A stretch of 64,000 nt of DNA from CALBZH01 sp964538515 (GTDB taxonomy: Bacteria; Desulfobacterota; Syntrophobacteria; Syntrophobacterales; Syntrophobacteraceae). A program made the translations under genes and the position numbers. The stretch's first letter is position 1. Each line of letters starts with the position of its first letter. Of this stretch, positions 54,384 through 63,956 are shown piece after piece. The stretch covers positions 1 through 64,000 of the forward strand of contig CAZIEW010000021.1 in the NCBI GenBank assembly GCA_964538515.1, in the 5' to 3' direction. The notes beneath the pieces were generated by a model. That model was not told the origin of the DNA. It was given only the letters and a program-made list of their open reading frames with translations, and did no database searches.

Positions 54384-55460
54384 TCAGACGGGGACTTCCC
54401 GAGTCCATCCGAAGGGGTCTTCCTTCTCACCATATTGGATGGCCACGATTTCGTCGTACAAGCGCTGGGCCCACTCGCCCACGCCGCCGCCATGGATCGA
54501 ATGGCATTGATCCCGGTAGCAGATCTCACCCACCGGCGACACCACCGCTGCGGTGCCAGTGCCAAGGATCTCTTTCACGTCTCCCGACCGTATGCCGTCA
54601 ATCACCTCTTCGATTGAAATCGCACGCTCAGTCACGGTGATCCCCCAGTGGCGCGCCAACTGGATCACCGAATCCCTGGTCACACCGGGAAGAATGGAGC
54701 CGGTCAAGGCGGGCGTCACGAGCTCATCCTTGATGCGGAAGAAAATGTTCATGGTACCGACTTCTTCGACATACCGACGCTCGATCGCATCGAGCCAGAG
54801 CACCTGGGTGTACCCCTTCTTCTTTGCGTATTCGGCGGCATAGAGGCTTGCGGCGTAGTTTGCCATGGTTTTCGCGGAGCCCACTCCACCGCGCACGGAG
54901 CGCACATACTCGTCGGACACGTAGATCTTGATCGGATTGAATCCCTCCGGGTAGTAGGCTCCGACCGGGCCCGTGATGATGTAGTAGAGGTATTCATTCG
55001 CCGGGCGCACCCCCAGAGCGGGCTCGCTGGCGATCATCGTCGGGCGAATGTACAGGGACGATCCCACGCTGTGGGGAATCCAATCCACGTCGAGCTTGAG
55101 CAGGGCATCAAGCGCGCGGTTCTGCAGGGTAAGGTCAACCTCGGGCATGCACATTCTTACTGCCGAGCGGTTGAAGCGCTCCCAATTCTTGTCCGGTCGA
55201 AACAGGAGGATTCGTCCGTCCTTGGCGCGATAGGCCTTCAGCCCCTCGAAGATGCCCTGTCCATAGTGCAGGACCATGGCGGCCGGATCCAGGCAGAATG
55301 TCTGGTAGGGGACTACGCGGGCGTCCTTCCAGCCCTCGCCGGACCTGTAATCCAGGATGAACATGTGATCACTGAAGGACTTCCCGAAAACGAGCTTGCT
55401 CTCGTCAGCAGGTTTTGCGCGTCGTTTGCCAGCTTCCACCGGTTGAATCTTGATCTCCAT
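54384..55460 (-). CDS. ilvE: Branched-chain amino acid aminotransferase
   Basis: A 358-residue class IV PLP enzyme. HYGQGIFEGLKAYR, the GGVGSAKTMANYAAS region with the PLP lysine at 197, YVEEVGTMNIFF and EILGTGTAAVVSPVG are all typical of IlvE. It transfers amino groups to make leucine, isoleucine and valine. GGGAGG precedes the ATG. It is followed by a gap and converges with the PilZ gene. Confidence 0.95.
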   Translation of the reverse strand: MEIKIQPVEAGKRRAKPADESKLVFGKSFSDHMFILDYRSGEGWKDARVVPYQTFCLDPAAMVLHYGQGIFEGLKAYRAKDGRILLFRPDKNWERFNRSAVRMCMPEVDLTLQNRALDALLKLDVDWIPHSVGSSLYIRPTMIASEPALGVRPANEYLYYIITGPVGAYYPEGFNPIKIYVSDEYVRSVRGGVGSAKTMANYAASLYAAEYAKKKGYTQVLWLDAIERRYVEEVGTMNIFFRIKDELVTPALTGSILPGVTRDSVIQLARHWGITVTERAISIEEVIDGIRSGDVKEILGTGTAAVVSPVGEICYRDQCHSIHGGGVGEWAQRLYDEIVAIQYGEKEDPFGWTREVPV

Positions 55461-55526
55461 TTGCTTGCCTCCCTTGAGCTCCCACTTGTTCTTCTATTCC
55501 CGACCGACAAGAGTCCACGGCGCCCG

Positions 55527-58190
55527 CTACTGCAGGGCAAAGCGCGGGGAACGCAGGAGCCTGCTGATTTGTCGACTGTAGTCCTGCACCAGCAGCCTGT
55601 TTCCAGCATCCGTCAGATGCTCCTGCTCCTTTTCTCTCCCCTTCTCGGCTTCCACTTTCTTCTCAATCACCCCCTTTTCGAGATAGTAATTGAGCGCGTT
55701 GGCAAATATGATCTTTGAAACGGACTCGCCCCGCTCGATAAGCTCAAGCTTGAGCGCTTTCTGTCCAAGGTTCAAGACTTTTTTCATGAAGTCCTTCTCG
55801 GTGTAGGACCGCTTCTGGAGATATTTGAAAGCCCGAAGAACCAGCCAGTATCCCTCGAAGTAATTGCGCAGCAGCCCGTGAAAATAATGGGCGGCTCGAA
55901 GTCCGCTATGTGACAGAATGAACGGCTGGTCGTCCTGACCAACCCGGTGCAGCCATTCCAACCGATCGAAAGTCTGAAGAACCTCCTCGATCATCCTTTC
56001 ATCGGAGAGCTCATTGTCGTAAACGAACTCATATTTGAAGAAGTTCTTCATGAAAGCCACGTCTTCCAGCAGCTGCGAAATGCTGAACCGGAAGGTCTGT
56101 TGCGCCAGGATCGAGGTGGAAACGTACATGGCGGGAAGCAGGAAGTGGACGATGTTGTTCTTGTAGTACTCCAGCGTCAGCCGCTTGCTGTCGTCCATGA
56201 TGTAGACCTGCTCCTCCAGGTCATCATCTTCATCCTTGAGCTTCGAGACGAGCTTGTTGCGCTCGAGATCCCATAGGGTTTCGTTCACAATGACGTCGTA
56301 GCTCCGGAGAGTCTTGGAAAATCGGACTTCCCGATCCACGAGGTAGTCGTAGAACACGCGGCAGACTTCGCGGAGCTCACCGAGAGAAATCCCGTGGTGG
56401 GAGGGTGACAGGAACGCGCACGCAGCCAAAGCGTGCGGGGTCACCAGCGAAGACTGGTTGATGCTGTTGATGATCCGATACGCAAAATCGCGGTACATGG
56501 CATGTCGCTCGCGCGGACGCAGTCCCGACAAGTCCAGGTGGCGCTTTTCAAGATAACGCTGGTAGGAGATGGGCTCGGCGAACTGCACGTAAACCCGTCC
56601 GTAGGATTTCTTGAGGAATCGCCTCGCACGCACCAACTGTCCAATGTTCTCATCGACCTTCACCCCTCCTGAGACTTCCTTCATGTAGGCCTCCTCTTCG
56701 GGAATCCGGTCGTAGCAAATGGACGTCGGCACGAAGACGAGGTCGTCGCAGAAACCGTCCTCCACGGCCTGAATCAGGATGGCCAGCAGTCCCAGCTTGG
56801 GAAGCACCATCTTTCCTGTCCGGCTGCGTCCTCCCTCGATGAAAAACTCGATGTTGTGCCCGAGCTGCACCATGGTCTTGACGTACAGCGAGAAGACCTC
56901 AGCATAGAATTTCTGCCCCTTGAAGCTCCTTCGGATGAAGAAAGCCCCGCCACGCCGAAAGATGGGGCCTAGGGGCCAGAACGAAAGGTTCTTCCCCGCC
57001 GCCACGAAGGGCGTGTATAGATTGTTCTCAAACAGGATGTAGGAGAGGATCAGGTAATCGATGTGGCTCTTGTGACACGGGATGTACACGATCGTGTTGT
57101 GTCGGGCCGCGTGCTTGACCCGCTGCAGGCTTTCCATATCCAGGTCGATGCCGTCGAAGAGCGTGTTCCACATCCAGTTGAGCACGCGCTCTCCGAGACG
57201 GATGAGCGGGTAGCTGTAATCCGCGGCGATCTCGTTCAGGTACTGGTCGGCCTCCATGCGCACTTTCCAGATTTCCTGACCCGACGATCGCGCCCTTCGC
57301 TGCATGAAGGTTTCCAGCCTCGGGTGATGCAGAATGATCTCTTTGAGCTCCAGTTTGCTCTTGAGCGTCGGCCCGACGATGGCACGTTTGATCTTGTCGA
57401 CCGAATCGATCAGCTCGCGACGGAGCTGGAAAACCTGCTTGCGGCGCTCCGAATCATTTTCCGACAGCTCGGACACCACCTCCGAGAGATTCAGTGGCTC
57501 TCCGACCTCAAGAACGGTGTTCGAGTAACCCTGCATCGTGGAGAGAAACTTGCGGATGAAGTTGGCACGCACGCGATGTCCCATGAACACCTGCTGCAGC
57601 CCGCGCCGCTCCCGGTCTGGGCTTCGACTGTAAAGCAGGGCCACGGGAACCACGAACACAGGGGTGTCGACCTGCTTCTGGATCTCGACCAAGTGCTCCA
57701 GCGGATCGTTTCCCACCCGAATGGCCCGTTGGTAATAGCCGCGCTTGCCAACCAGGAAAAGAACGCCCGATTTGCCCGACTCAATCTGGCGACGATAATA
57801 GCCATCACCATAGGGGTCCGGGAGACTCATCTGACGCAGATAGTGCACCAGGTGGTAGGGCAAGAGCTTCAGCATGTACCACCGCGGCTGCCAGACGTAG
57901 GGATGGACGTCGAACATAAAGGTGGGGGCCGGCACGCCGAGCTGCGACAGCTTCAGGTTCAGATAAACGAAATCAAACTGGGAGCGGTATTCCAGGGCGT
58001 AGACAATCCGCCCCCTCTGCCCCAGCTCCTCGATAAGCTTCTGTTGGTCCTCGGGCACTGAGACCTTGGCGATCGTCCGTTCAAACCACTTCCTCAAGAA
58101 AAAGCGCGGCTTTTCGTCGATGCTGTAGCCGAAGCGGTCTTTCCGAATCGTAAGGTTCGATTCCCGGGTCAAATCTTGCCAGAAAAACAT
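55527..58190 (-). CDS. plsB: Glycerol-3-phosphate acyltransferase PlsB
   Basis: An 887-residue membrane-associated acyltransferase. The HX4D motif is HKSHID at 373-378, followed by GGAFFIRRSF, FFIEGGRSRTGK and VFVPTSICYDRIPE, the four conserved blocks of PlsB. It makes 1-acyl-glycerol-3-phosphate, the first step of phospholipid synthesis. GGAAGGATC precedes the ATG. It diverges from recN across a 138-base gap. The ilvE start lies downstream on the same strand. Confidence 0.93.
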   Translation of the reverse strand: MFFWQDLTRESNLTIRKDRFGYSIDEKPRFFLRKWFERTIAKVSVPEDQQKLIEELGQRGRIVYALEYRSQFDFVYLNLKLSQLGVPAPTFMFDVHPYVWQPRWYMLKLLPYHLVHYLRQMSLPDPYGDGYYRRQIESGKSGVLFLVGKRGYYQRAIRVGNDPLEHLVEIQKQVDTPVFVVPVALLYSRSPDRERRGLQQVFMGHRVRANFIRKFLSTMQGYSNTVLEVGEPLNLSEVVSELSENDSERRKQVFQLRRELIDSVDKIKRAIVGPTLKSKLELKEIILHHPRLETFMQRRARSSGQEIWKVRMEADQYLNEIAADYSYPLIRLGERVLNWMWNTLFDGIDLDMESLQRVKHAARHNTIVYIPCHKSHIDYLILSYILFENNLYTPFVAAGKNLSFWPLGPIFRRGGAFFIRRSFKGQKFYAEVFSLYVKTMVQLGHNIEFFIEGGRSRTGKMVLPKLGLLAILIQAVEDGFCDDLVFVPTSICYDRIPEEEAYMKEVSGGVKVDENIGQLVRARRFLKKSYGRVYVQFAEPISYQRYLEKRHLDLSGLRPRERHAMYRDFAYRIINSINQSSLVTPHALAACAFLSPSHHGISLGELREVCRVFYDYLVDREVRFSKTLRSYDVIVNETLWDLERNKLVSKLKDEDDDLEEQVYIMDDSKRLTLEYYKNNIVHFLLPAMYVSTSILAQQTFRFSISQLLEDVAFMKNFFKYEFVYDNELSDERMIEEVLQTFDRLEWLHRVGQDDQPFILSHSGLRAAHYFHGLLRNYFEGYWLVLRAFKYLQKRSYTEKDFMKKVLNLGQKALKLELIERGESVSKIIFANALNYYLEKGVIEKKVEAEKGREKEQEHLTDAGNRLLVQDYSRQISRLLRSPRFALQ

Positions 58191-58328
58191 CCTGATCCTT
58201 CCATCTTGGTCTCGAGAGCATCATGGTTCTGCAGGCAAATCGAAATTGATACTTCTAGCAGAAATGTGATAAGAATCCCAAACCTTTTTAATTGGTTGCA
58301 CCGACCTGTTCCGGGATGGGATACACCC

Positions 58329-60029
58329 GTGCTGCATGAGCTTGCCGTCCACAATTTCGCCATCATTCGCAACATGGAGATCACGCTGGAGCGGGGCCTC
58401 AACATTCTTTCCGGAGAGACCGGCGCGGGCAAGTCCATCCTCGTGGGGGCCGTCAACCTGGTTCTCGGCAGTCGCGCATCGCAGGAAATGATCCGCACGG
58501 GGGCGAGTGAGGCGACCGTGCAGGCGCTCTTCACACCCTCCGATCCGGCTGCACTCGGGGAGCGTTTAGAAACGGTCGGCCTTGAGCCGGCCGATAGCCT
58601 CGAGATCCGGCGTAGCATCACGCGCAGCGGTCGCAACCGTATCTTCGCCAACGACCAGTCCTTGAGCCTGCAACAGCTCCAGTCGCTCGTCCGGGGGCTG
58701 ATCTCCATTTCCGGTCAGCACGAGCACCAGCAGCTCCTCGACACGGCCGTTCACCTTTCCCTGCTCGATCATTTCGGCGGTCTGGACGAACTGGCCACCG
58801 AGGTTGCATCCCATTATGCCCAATGGTCCGCCCTCCGCGATCGTCTCGTCAAGTTCCGTAGAGCCAAACAGGAGCGCGTGGAAAAAGTCGAGTTTCTCCG
58901 CTTCTTGCTCCAGGAGCTGGAATCCGCGCGACTGCAGCCGGGGGAAGATCTCGCTCTCGAGCGGGAAAAACACGTGCTGCGCCATGCGGCCACCCTGCAT
59001 GACACCGCGGAAAAAGCCCTGGGGGCCCTCTATTCCGGCCGCAGCGCCATCCTCGACCTGCTTGTGGGAGTCGAGAAAGACCTGGATGCGCTGGTGCGGA
59101 TCGACACGTCCCTGGCTCCGCTTGTGGAGCATTCGCAGCAAGCGCACATCCATCTGCAGGAGCTCACCCACTCCCTTCAGCAATATGCGGCACGTGTTTC
59201 TTTTGACCCACAACGGTTGGCCTCCATCGAGGACCGACTGGCCCTGATTCAGAAGCTCAGCCGCAAGCACGGAGGGACCCTCGAGGCCGTGCTGGAGCGA
59301 ATCGAAGTCATCAAGCGGGAGCTTGCGGAAGGCGAAGACGCCGATCTCATCGAGCGTGAGCTCACGATCGAGCTCGATAAGATTCGCACGCGATACCGCG
59401 ACAGGGCGCTCGACCTCTCAGCGAAGCGGAAGCACGCAGCGGAGGACCTGGCCCGCGAGGTTGAGAAATCGCTGGCTGCTCTGGATATGACGCAAGCCCG
59501 CTTCGCCGTCTCCTTCGGCAATGAGGGTGACGCGAGTGGGGACGAGGATCGTTTTTCCGCGTCGGGCATCGATCAGGTCGAGTTTCTGCTCTCCGCCAAT
59601 CCAGGTGAGGATCTAAAACCCCTTGCGCGGGTTGCGTCCGGGGGCGAGCTGTCGCGCATCCTCCTTTCGCTCAAAGGCCTTCTGAGCACAAGAGGAGAAT
59701 CGGAGACCCTTGTTTTTGATGAGGTGGACACAGGCATTGGAGGCCGCACCGCCGAGCTGGTCGGCCTTCAGCTCAGGCGTCTTTCCGAAAAGCATCAGGT
59801 TATTTGCATCACCCACTTGCCCCAAATCGCCTGCTACGGGACCCACCACTTCAAGGTCTACAAAGAGACGCATGCCGGCGAGACGGCCACAAATATCCAG
59901 CGTCTGCCCCCCGACGCACGCATCGAAGAGATCTCCAGAATGCTCGGCGGCCTCTCCATTACCGACGCCACTCGGACTCACGCCGAAGAGCTGCTGCTCC
60001 GCGGCCAGAGCCCCACTGCCCCTGAGTAG
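58329..60029 (+). CDS. recN: DNA repair protein RecN
   Basis: A 566-residue SMC-like ATPase. LHELAVHNFAIIRNMEITLERGLNIL is the family start, GETGAGKS (residues 29-36) Walker A, a long coiled coil fills the middle, and VASGGELSRILLSLK with LVFDEVDTGIGGRTAE gives the signature and Walker B. It acts in double-strand break repair. The GTG at 58329 gives normal length. Its last 71 bases overlap the oppositely transcribed ATP-grasp gene. Confidence 0.95.
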   Translation: MLHELAVHNFAIIRNMEITLERGLNILSGETGAGKSILVGAVNLVLGSRASQEMIRTGASEATVQALFTPSDPAALGERLETVGLEPADSLEIRRSITRSGRNRIFANDQSLSLQQLQSLVRGLISISGQHEHQQLLDTAVHLSLLDHFGGLDELATEVASHYAQWSALRDRLVKFRRAKQERVEKVEFLRFLLQELESARLQPGEDLALEREKHVLRHAATLHDTAEKALGALYSGRSAILDLLVGVEKDLDALVRIDTSLAPLVEHSQQAHIHLQELTHSLQQYAARVSFDPQRLASIEDRLALIQKLSRKHGGTLEAVLERIEVIKRELAEGEDADLIERELTIELDKIRTRYRDRALDLSAKRKHAAEDLAREVEKSLAALDMTQARFAVSFGNEGDASGDEDRFSASGIDQVEFLLSANPGEDLKPLARVASGGELSRILLSLKGLLSTRGESETLVFDEVDTGIGGRTAELVGLQLRRLSEKHQVICITHLPQIACYGTHHFKVYKETHAGETATNIQRLPPDARIEEISRMLGGLSITDATRTHAEELLLRGQSPTAPE

Positions 60030-60819
60030 CCTCCTCGGCAGCGCTTGTGAGCGCTCGCCTGATGTCGATCCCTCCCCTCCGTACCCCCTCCAGCCCGAAC
60101 ACCATGTTGGCTTCTAAGATGTAAAAGCGTCCATGAACCATGCAAATGTCCATACCCACTTCGTCGAACCGACAGCGCCGGGCGACATCCTCGGCAAAAG
60201 CGATTCCCTCCTCGGGGATCCCCTCGAATGAGATTGCCGCGCCCTGCGCCACATTACATCGAAACTCTCCCAGACGTCGAATGCGCCAGTAAGCGTGAAT
60301 GACGCGCCCCCCGAGCACGATGACGCGCAGGTCCCGCTCTAGGGGAAGGTATTCCTGAATATACGCCGGACGATGCCTCTCCAGGTATGCCATCGCATCC
60401 GTCTCATCTCGAATCAGATACACGCCCATCCCCTTCGACGATCCCACGGGCTTCTTTGCGATGAACGGGCGGTCAAAATCCGCCGTGATACGCTGCAGGC
60501 GGTTTCGGCCGTAGTAGAGTCGCGTACGCGGATGCGAGATGCCGAGAAGCTGAAAGAGCTGGGTTTGAAGGATCTTGTTCCCCATGAACCCATAGTAATT
60601 GCGGGGATAGGTGCGCTTTCCCAAGGACAGTAGAACCGCCTCGTACAACATGCTCGGGTAACAGACCACACGTGCCAGACGAATGGCCTCCTGCGTCTCC
60701 GGGGAGTAATGCTCCCAATCGGGCTTCACACCGACGGACGCAATGACGGCACTCGATCGCAGCCTCTTTCCCAGCGAAATAGCCACACTGTCTGAAGACA
60801 TCTCACCTTGCACGGGCAT
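59959..60819 (-). CDS. ATP-grasp family protein (RimK-like)
   Basis: A 286-residue protein. FIAKKPVGSSKGMGVYLI (ATP-binding lysine and glycine loop), IQEYLPLERDLRVIVLGGRV and the C-terminal DICMVHGRFYILEANMVFG (metal-binding E-x-N) are ATP-grasp marks of RimK/GshB-type ligases that form amide bonds with carboxylates. The substrate is unknown. The start is uncertain (60819, or 60801, or 60855). It is divergent from the tetR-type gene and its 3' end overlaps recN by 71 bases. Confidence 0.8.
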   Translation of the reverse strand: MPVQGEMSSDSVAISLGKRLRSSAVIASVGVKPDWEHYSPETQEAIRLARVVCYPSMLYEAVLLSLGKRTYPRNYYGFMGNKILQTQLFQLLGISHPRTRLYYGRNRLQRITADFDRPFIAKKPVGSSKGMGVYLIRDETDAMAYLERHRPAYIQEYLPLERDLRVIVLGGRVIHAYWRIRRLGEFRCNVAQGAAISFEGIPEEGIAFAEDVARRCRFDEVGMDICMVHGRFYILEANMVFGLEGVRRGGIDIRRALTSAAEEATQGQWGSGRGAAALRRESEWRR

Positions 60820-60944
60820 GCTCCGAAAACCATCCCTGGGCGCCAGGAGGAGCAATCCCTCTCATCCGCGTCCACCTGAATTGTCCCGGATCCGTGTCCA
60901 CCCGTGTCTCGCATGCTCGATGCCGCTCAAATCCCGCTCGAGAG

Positions 60945-60972
60945 TTGACACGGAGCGACCGTCGCGTATAAT
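60945..60972 (+). promoter_or_regulatory. Consensus sigma-70 promoter of the TetR-type gene
   Basis: Perfect TTGACA at 60945-60950 and perfect TATAAT at 60967-60972 with a 16-base spacer. It lies 34 bases before the ATG of the regulator. The -10 overlaps the operator palindrome, so repressor binding would block polymerase. Confidence 0.75.
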
Positions 60973-60988
60973 GACCACCTGGTCATTA
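60969..60988. promoter_or_regulatory. Palindromic operator, likely for the TetR-type regulator
   Basis: TAATGACC (60969-60976), ACCT, then GGTCATTA (60981-60988) is a perfect inverted repeat with 8-base arms and a 4-base centre. It overlaps the -10 of the regulator promoter and lies between the divergent ATP-grasp and TetR genes. This is the usual layout for TetR self-repression, and it could also reach the ATP-grasp gene. Confidence 0.7.
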
Positions 60989-61006
60989 ACCGCAACGAGG
61001 GACTGG

Positions 61007-61675
61007 ATGCGACCACGGGAAACCTTTGAAAAGCTGGAAACCGACAAGAAGCAGCGCATCCTCGATACTGCCGTGGAAGAGTTTGCCGACCAGGGATTCC
61101 GGCAGGCCAGCGTCAACCGGATCGTTCAGAAGCTGGGAATCGCCAAGGGCTCTATATTCCAGTATTTTGGAACCAAGGAAGGGCTCTTCTCCTTCATTTT
61201 CGATCATGCGGTGAGCCTTGTCCGCCATTCCCTTCGCCGTGTCAAGCAAGACACATCCGAGACTGATTTTTTCGAGCGCATTCGCCGAAGCCTCATCGCG
61301 GGCATCGCCTTCATCCAGGAGCATCCACGGGTTTACCAGATCTACCTCAAGATGATCTTCCAGGAAGACTTTCCGCTTCGGGGTCAATTCCTCCAGCAAG
61401 TCCACCTGTTCTCGGCCGAATACCTTCAACCGCTGGTGGAATCCGGGATCGCGCGCGGCGACCTGCGCCCGGATCTCGACATCGGCACCACGGTCTTTTT
61501 TCTGGATGCGCTGATGGATCGCTTTCTGCAAGCTTATTGTGTCTCGTTCCTCGATGCCGGCTCGGGTCTCTATCAAGCCGATCAGGCAACCGTCGAAACA
61601 CGGATCGAGGAACTGATCCAGCTGCTTCGGTTCGGAATGGGTATCGCCTCTCACCAGGCCGACCTACCCGTTTGA
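61007..61675 (+). CDS. TetR-family transcriptional regulator
   Basis: A 222-residue protein. The N-terminal helix-turn-helix domain reads RILDTAVEEFADQGFRQASVNRIVQKLGIAKGSIFQYFGTKEGL, standard for TetR. The C-terminal ligand domain is helical and hydrophobic. The ligand is unknown. The ATG at 61007 follows the operator and promoter directly. It lies 93 bases before the mqnE gene on the same strand, so it may control or merely adjoin menaquinone genes. Confidence 0.9.
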   Translation: MRPRETFEKLETDKKQRILDTAVEEFADQGFRQASVNRIVQKLGIAKGSIFQYFGTKEGLFSFIFDHAVSLVRHSLRRVKQDTSETDFFERIRRSLIAGIAFIQEHPRVYQIYLKMIFQEDFPLRGQFLQQVHLFSAEYLQPLVESGIARGDLRPDLDIGTTVFFLDALMDRFLQAYCVSFLDAGSGLYQADQATVETRIEELIQLLRFGMGIASHQADLPV

Positions 61676-61700
61676 GCTTACGGGGTACTATACACCGGCG

Positions 61701-61717
61701 GATGGGCTTCGCCCATC
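61701..61717. repeat. Palindrome between the TetR gene and mqnE
   Basis: GATGGGC, TTC, GCCCATC forms a perfect 7-bp stem, flanked by GGCG before and GCAATCCGCC after, which extends the pairing imperfectly. It resembles intergenic REP-type palindromes and has no T-run, so termination is doubtful. Confidence 0.6.
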
Positions 61718-61768
61718 GCAATCCGCCAATATTCACTCAATCGCACTGCAACGATAAAGGTCTGAGAA

Positions 61769-62875
61769 GTGAAGCCGGACAGCGAATGGTTCAACAATCT
61801 TGGCCTCGGTGCCATCCACGAAAAGGTTCATGAAGGTCAGCGGCTGAGTCTCGAAGACGGTGAGCGGCTCTTCGACTGCCCCGACGTGCTGGCGGTCGGC
61901 GCACTCGCCCACGACGCGAGATCTCGACTGCACGGCAAGCGCGCCTACTACGTCATGAATCAGCACATCAATTACTCCAATATATGTGTGAATGGCTGCC
62001 GTTTCTGCGCCTTCGGCCGCACCAGGGACAATCCCCTCGCCTTTGAGCTCAGCATCGCGGACATCCTCGGCAAGATTCGGAGCCGGCTCGCGGATCCCAT
62101 CACGGAAATCCACATCGTCGGGGGATGTCATCCGGACCTGCCCTTTTCCTATTATGAGGATCTCATCCGGTCTATCAAGGCACTCCGTCCCGATGTCGTG
62201 ATCAAGGCATTCACGGCGGTGGAGATCGCCCACATCGCCAAACGCGAAGGGATTTCTACGAAGGAAGTCCTGGCGCGGCTCAAACGAGTCGGGCTCGAGA
62301 TGCTGCCCGGCGGCGGTGCCGAAGTGTTCAGTGAACGCGTCCGAAGCCTGCTCTGTCCCGAGAAGCTGAGCGGCGAAGGCTGGCTTGCGGTTAGCCGGGA
62401 GGCTCACGAGATGGGGATCAAGACCAACGCCACCTTGCTCTACGGACACCTCGAAACCAAGCGGGAGCGGATCGAGCACTTGAATGCCCTGAGGCTGCTT
62501 CAGGACGATACGCAGGGCTTTAACTGCTTTATTCCCCTGCCCTTCCAGCCTGCCAACACCCAGGTGCAAAACGCGCGGGGAACCACCGGGGTGGAGGATC
62601 TCAAAACCATTGCCGTCAGCCGGCTGATGCTCGACAACATCCCGCACATCAAGGCGTACTGGGTGATGCTGACGGTGAAGCTCGCCCAGGTGGCCCTCTA
62701 CTTCGGAGCCGACGATCTGGACGGCACCGTGATCGAAGAGAAGATCGGCCACATGGCTGGGGCCGAATCGGAGCAGGCGCTCACCCGGTCCCAGCTTGAG
62801 CGGATCATCGTCGAAGGCGGTTTCGAGCCCGTGGAGCGGGATTCCCACTTCAACCCGGTCCGCCGGGCAGCCTAA
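61769..62875 (+). CDS. mqnE: Aminofutalosine synthase MqnE
   Basis: A 368-residue radical SAM enzyme. NICVNGCRFCAF gives the CX3CX2C cluster (Cys73, Cys77, Cys80), and HIVGGCHPDLPFSYYEDL, MLPGGGAEVF and LPFQPANTQVQ are conserved in MqnE. It joins 3-(1-carboxyvinyloxy)benzoate to SAM, the MqnE step of the futalosine menaquinone pathway. GTG at 61769 is the only suitable start. mqnC follows after 22 bases. Confidence 0.93.
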   Translation: MKPDSEWFNNLGLGAIHEKVHEGQRLSLEDGERLFDCPDVLAVGALAHDARSRLHGKRAYYVMNQHINYSNICVNGCRFCAFGRTRDNPLAFELSIADILGKIRSRLADPITEIHIVGGCHPDLPFSYYEDLIRSIKALRPDVVIKAFTAVEIAHIAKREGISTKEVLARLKRVGLEMLPGGGAEVFSERVRSLLCPEKLSGEGWLAVSREAHEMGIKTNATLLYGHLETKRERIEHLNALRLLQDDTQGFNCFIPLPFQPANTQVQNARGTTGVEDLKTIAVSRLMLDNIPHIKAYWVMLTVKLAQVALYFGADDLDGTVIEEKIGHMAGAESEQALTRSQLERIIVEGGFEPVERDSHFNPVRRAA

Positions 62876-62897
62876 CGAATAAGGGAACGAAGCAACC

Positions 62898-63956
62898 ATG
62901 GCTCAGCAAACACCCAATAAATGCAAGCGCCTGACGCGCGACGAGGCCGTGGACCTCTACCTGGGCGCGGACTTTTACGCGCTGGGTCGAATGGCTCACC
63001 AGGTGCGATTGGCAAAACGACCGCCCCGCGTCGTCAGTTACGTGATCGATCGGAATATCAACTACTCGAACGTCTGCACCTGCGGCTGTCGCTTTTGTGC
63101 TTTTTACAGGCCCCCCGACCACCCGGAAGGCTACGTGCTCACCCAGGCCGAGTTGGCCACCAAGATCGAAGAAACCCTCGCCCTCGGAGGCACCCAAATC
63201 CTGATGCAGGGCGGGCACCATCCGGGCCTTCCCCTCTCTTTCTATGAGGAGATGCTCAGCTTCATCAAATCCCGCTACCCGATTCACATCCATGCATTCT
63301 CCCCTCCGGAGATTTCCTATTTTGCGAAGCTCGAGGGGCTGGACGTTGCCACCGTCATCGCGCGTCTCAAGGAAGCGGGCCTGGACTCAATCCCGGGAGG
63401 AGGTGCCGAAATCCTGGTCGACACCGTGCGGCAAAAGGTCTCCCCGAACAAGTGCACCGTCGACGAGTGGCTCGGCGTGATGGAGGAGGCACACCGTCAG
63501 GGGATGCGCACAACGGCCACCATGATGTTCGGCCATGAGGAAGAACCGATGCATCGGCTGGACCATCTGTTTGCCGTTCGCGACCTTCAGGACCGCACGG
63601 GAGGTTTTACAGCGTTCATCCCATGGGCGTTCCAGCCTGGCAACACCAGCATCCAGCGGGATCCGGAAACCGCCGTGTCGTATCTGCGCCTCCTCGCCGT
63701 CTCCCGACTGGTCCTCGACAACATTGACAATATCCAGGCATCGTGGGTCACAATGGGGCCCAAGGTCGCCCAGCTGGCCCTCTTTTTCGGCGCCAACGAT
63801 TTCGGCTCCACGATGATCGAAGAGAATGTCGTGGCCGCGGCGGGCGTGTGCTTTCGCCTGTCGATTGAGGAGATTCGCCGGATCATCGAAGATGCCGGGT
63901 TCGAGCCCCGCCAGAGAACCATGGCCTACGAATGGGTGCAGCCGAGCCATGATTAA
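62898..63956 (+). CDS. mqnC: Cyclic dehypoxanthine futalosine synthase MqnC
   Basis: A 352-residue radical SAM enzyme with the cluster NVCTCGCRFCAF (Cys60, Cys64, Cys67), LMQGGHHPGLPLSFYEEML and IPGGGAEILVDTVR. MqnC cyclises dehypoxanthine futalosine later in the same pathway. It is a paralogue of MqnE (shared DEWL/EGWL, GGGAEI/F and FQPxNT blocks). AAGGGA precedes the ATG. The next gene starts inside its last codons. Confidence 0.93.
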   Translation: MAQQTPNKCKRLTRDEAVDLYLGADFYALGRMAHQVRLAKRPPRVVSYVIDRNINYSNVCTCGCRFCAFYRPPDHPEGYVLTQAELATKIEETLALGGTQILMQGGHHPGLPLSFYEEMLSFIKSRYPIHIHAFSPPEISYFAKLEGLDVATVIARLKEAGLDSIPGGGAEILVDTVRQKVSPNKCTVDEWLGVMEEAHRQGMRTTATMMFGHEEEPMHRLDHLFAVRDLQDRTGGFTAFIPWAFQPGNTSIQRDPETAVSYLRLLAVSRLVLDNIDNIQASWVTMGPKVAQLALFFGANDFGSTMIEENVVAAAGVCFRLSIEEIRRIIEDAGFEPRQRTMAYEWVQPSHD

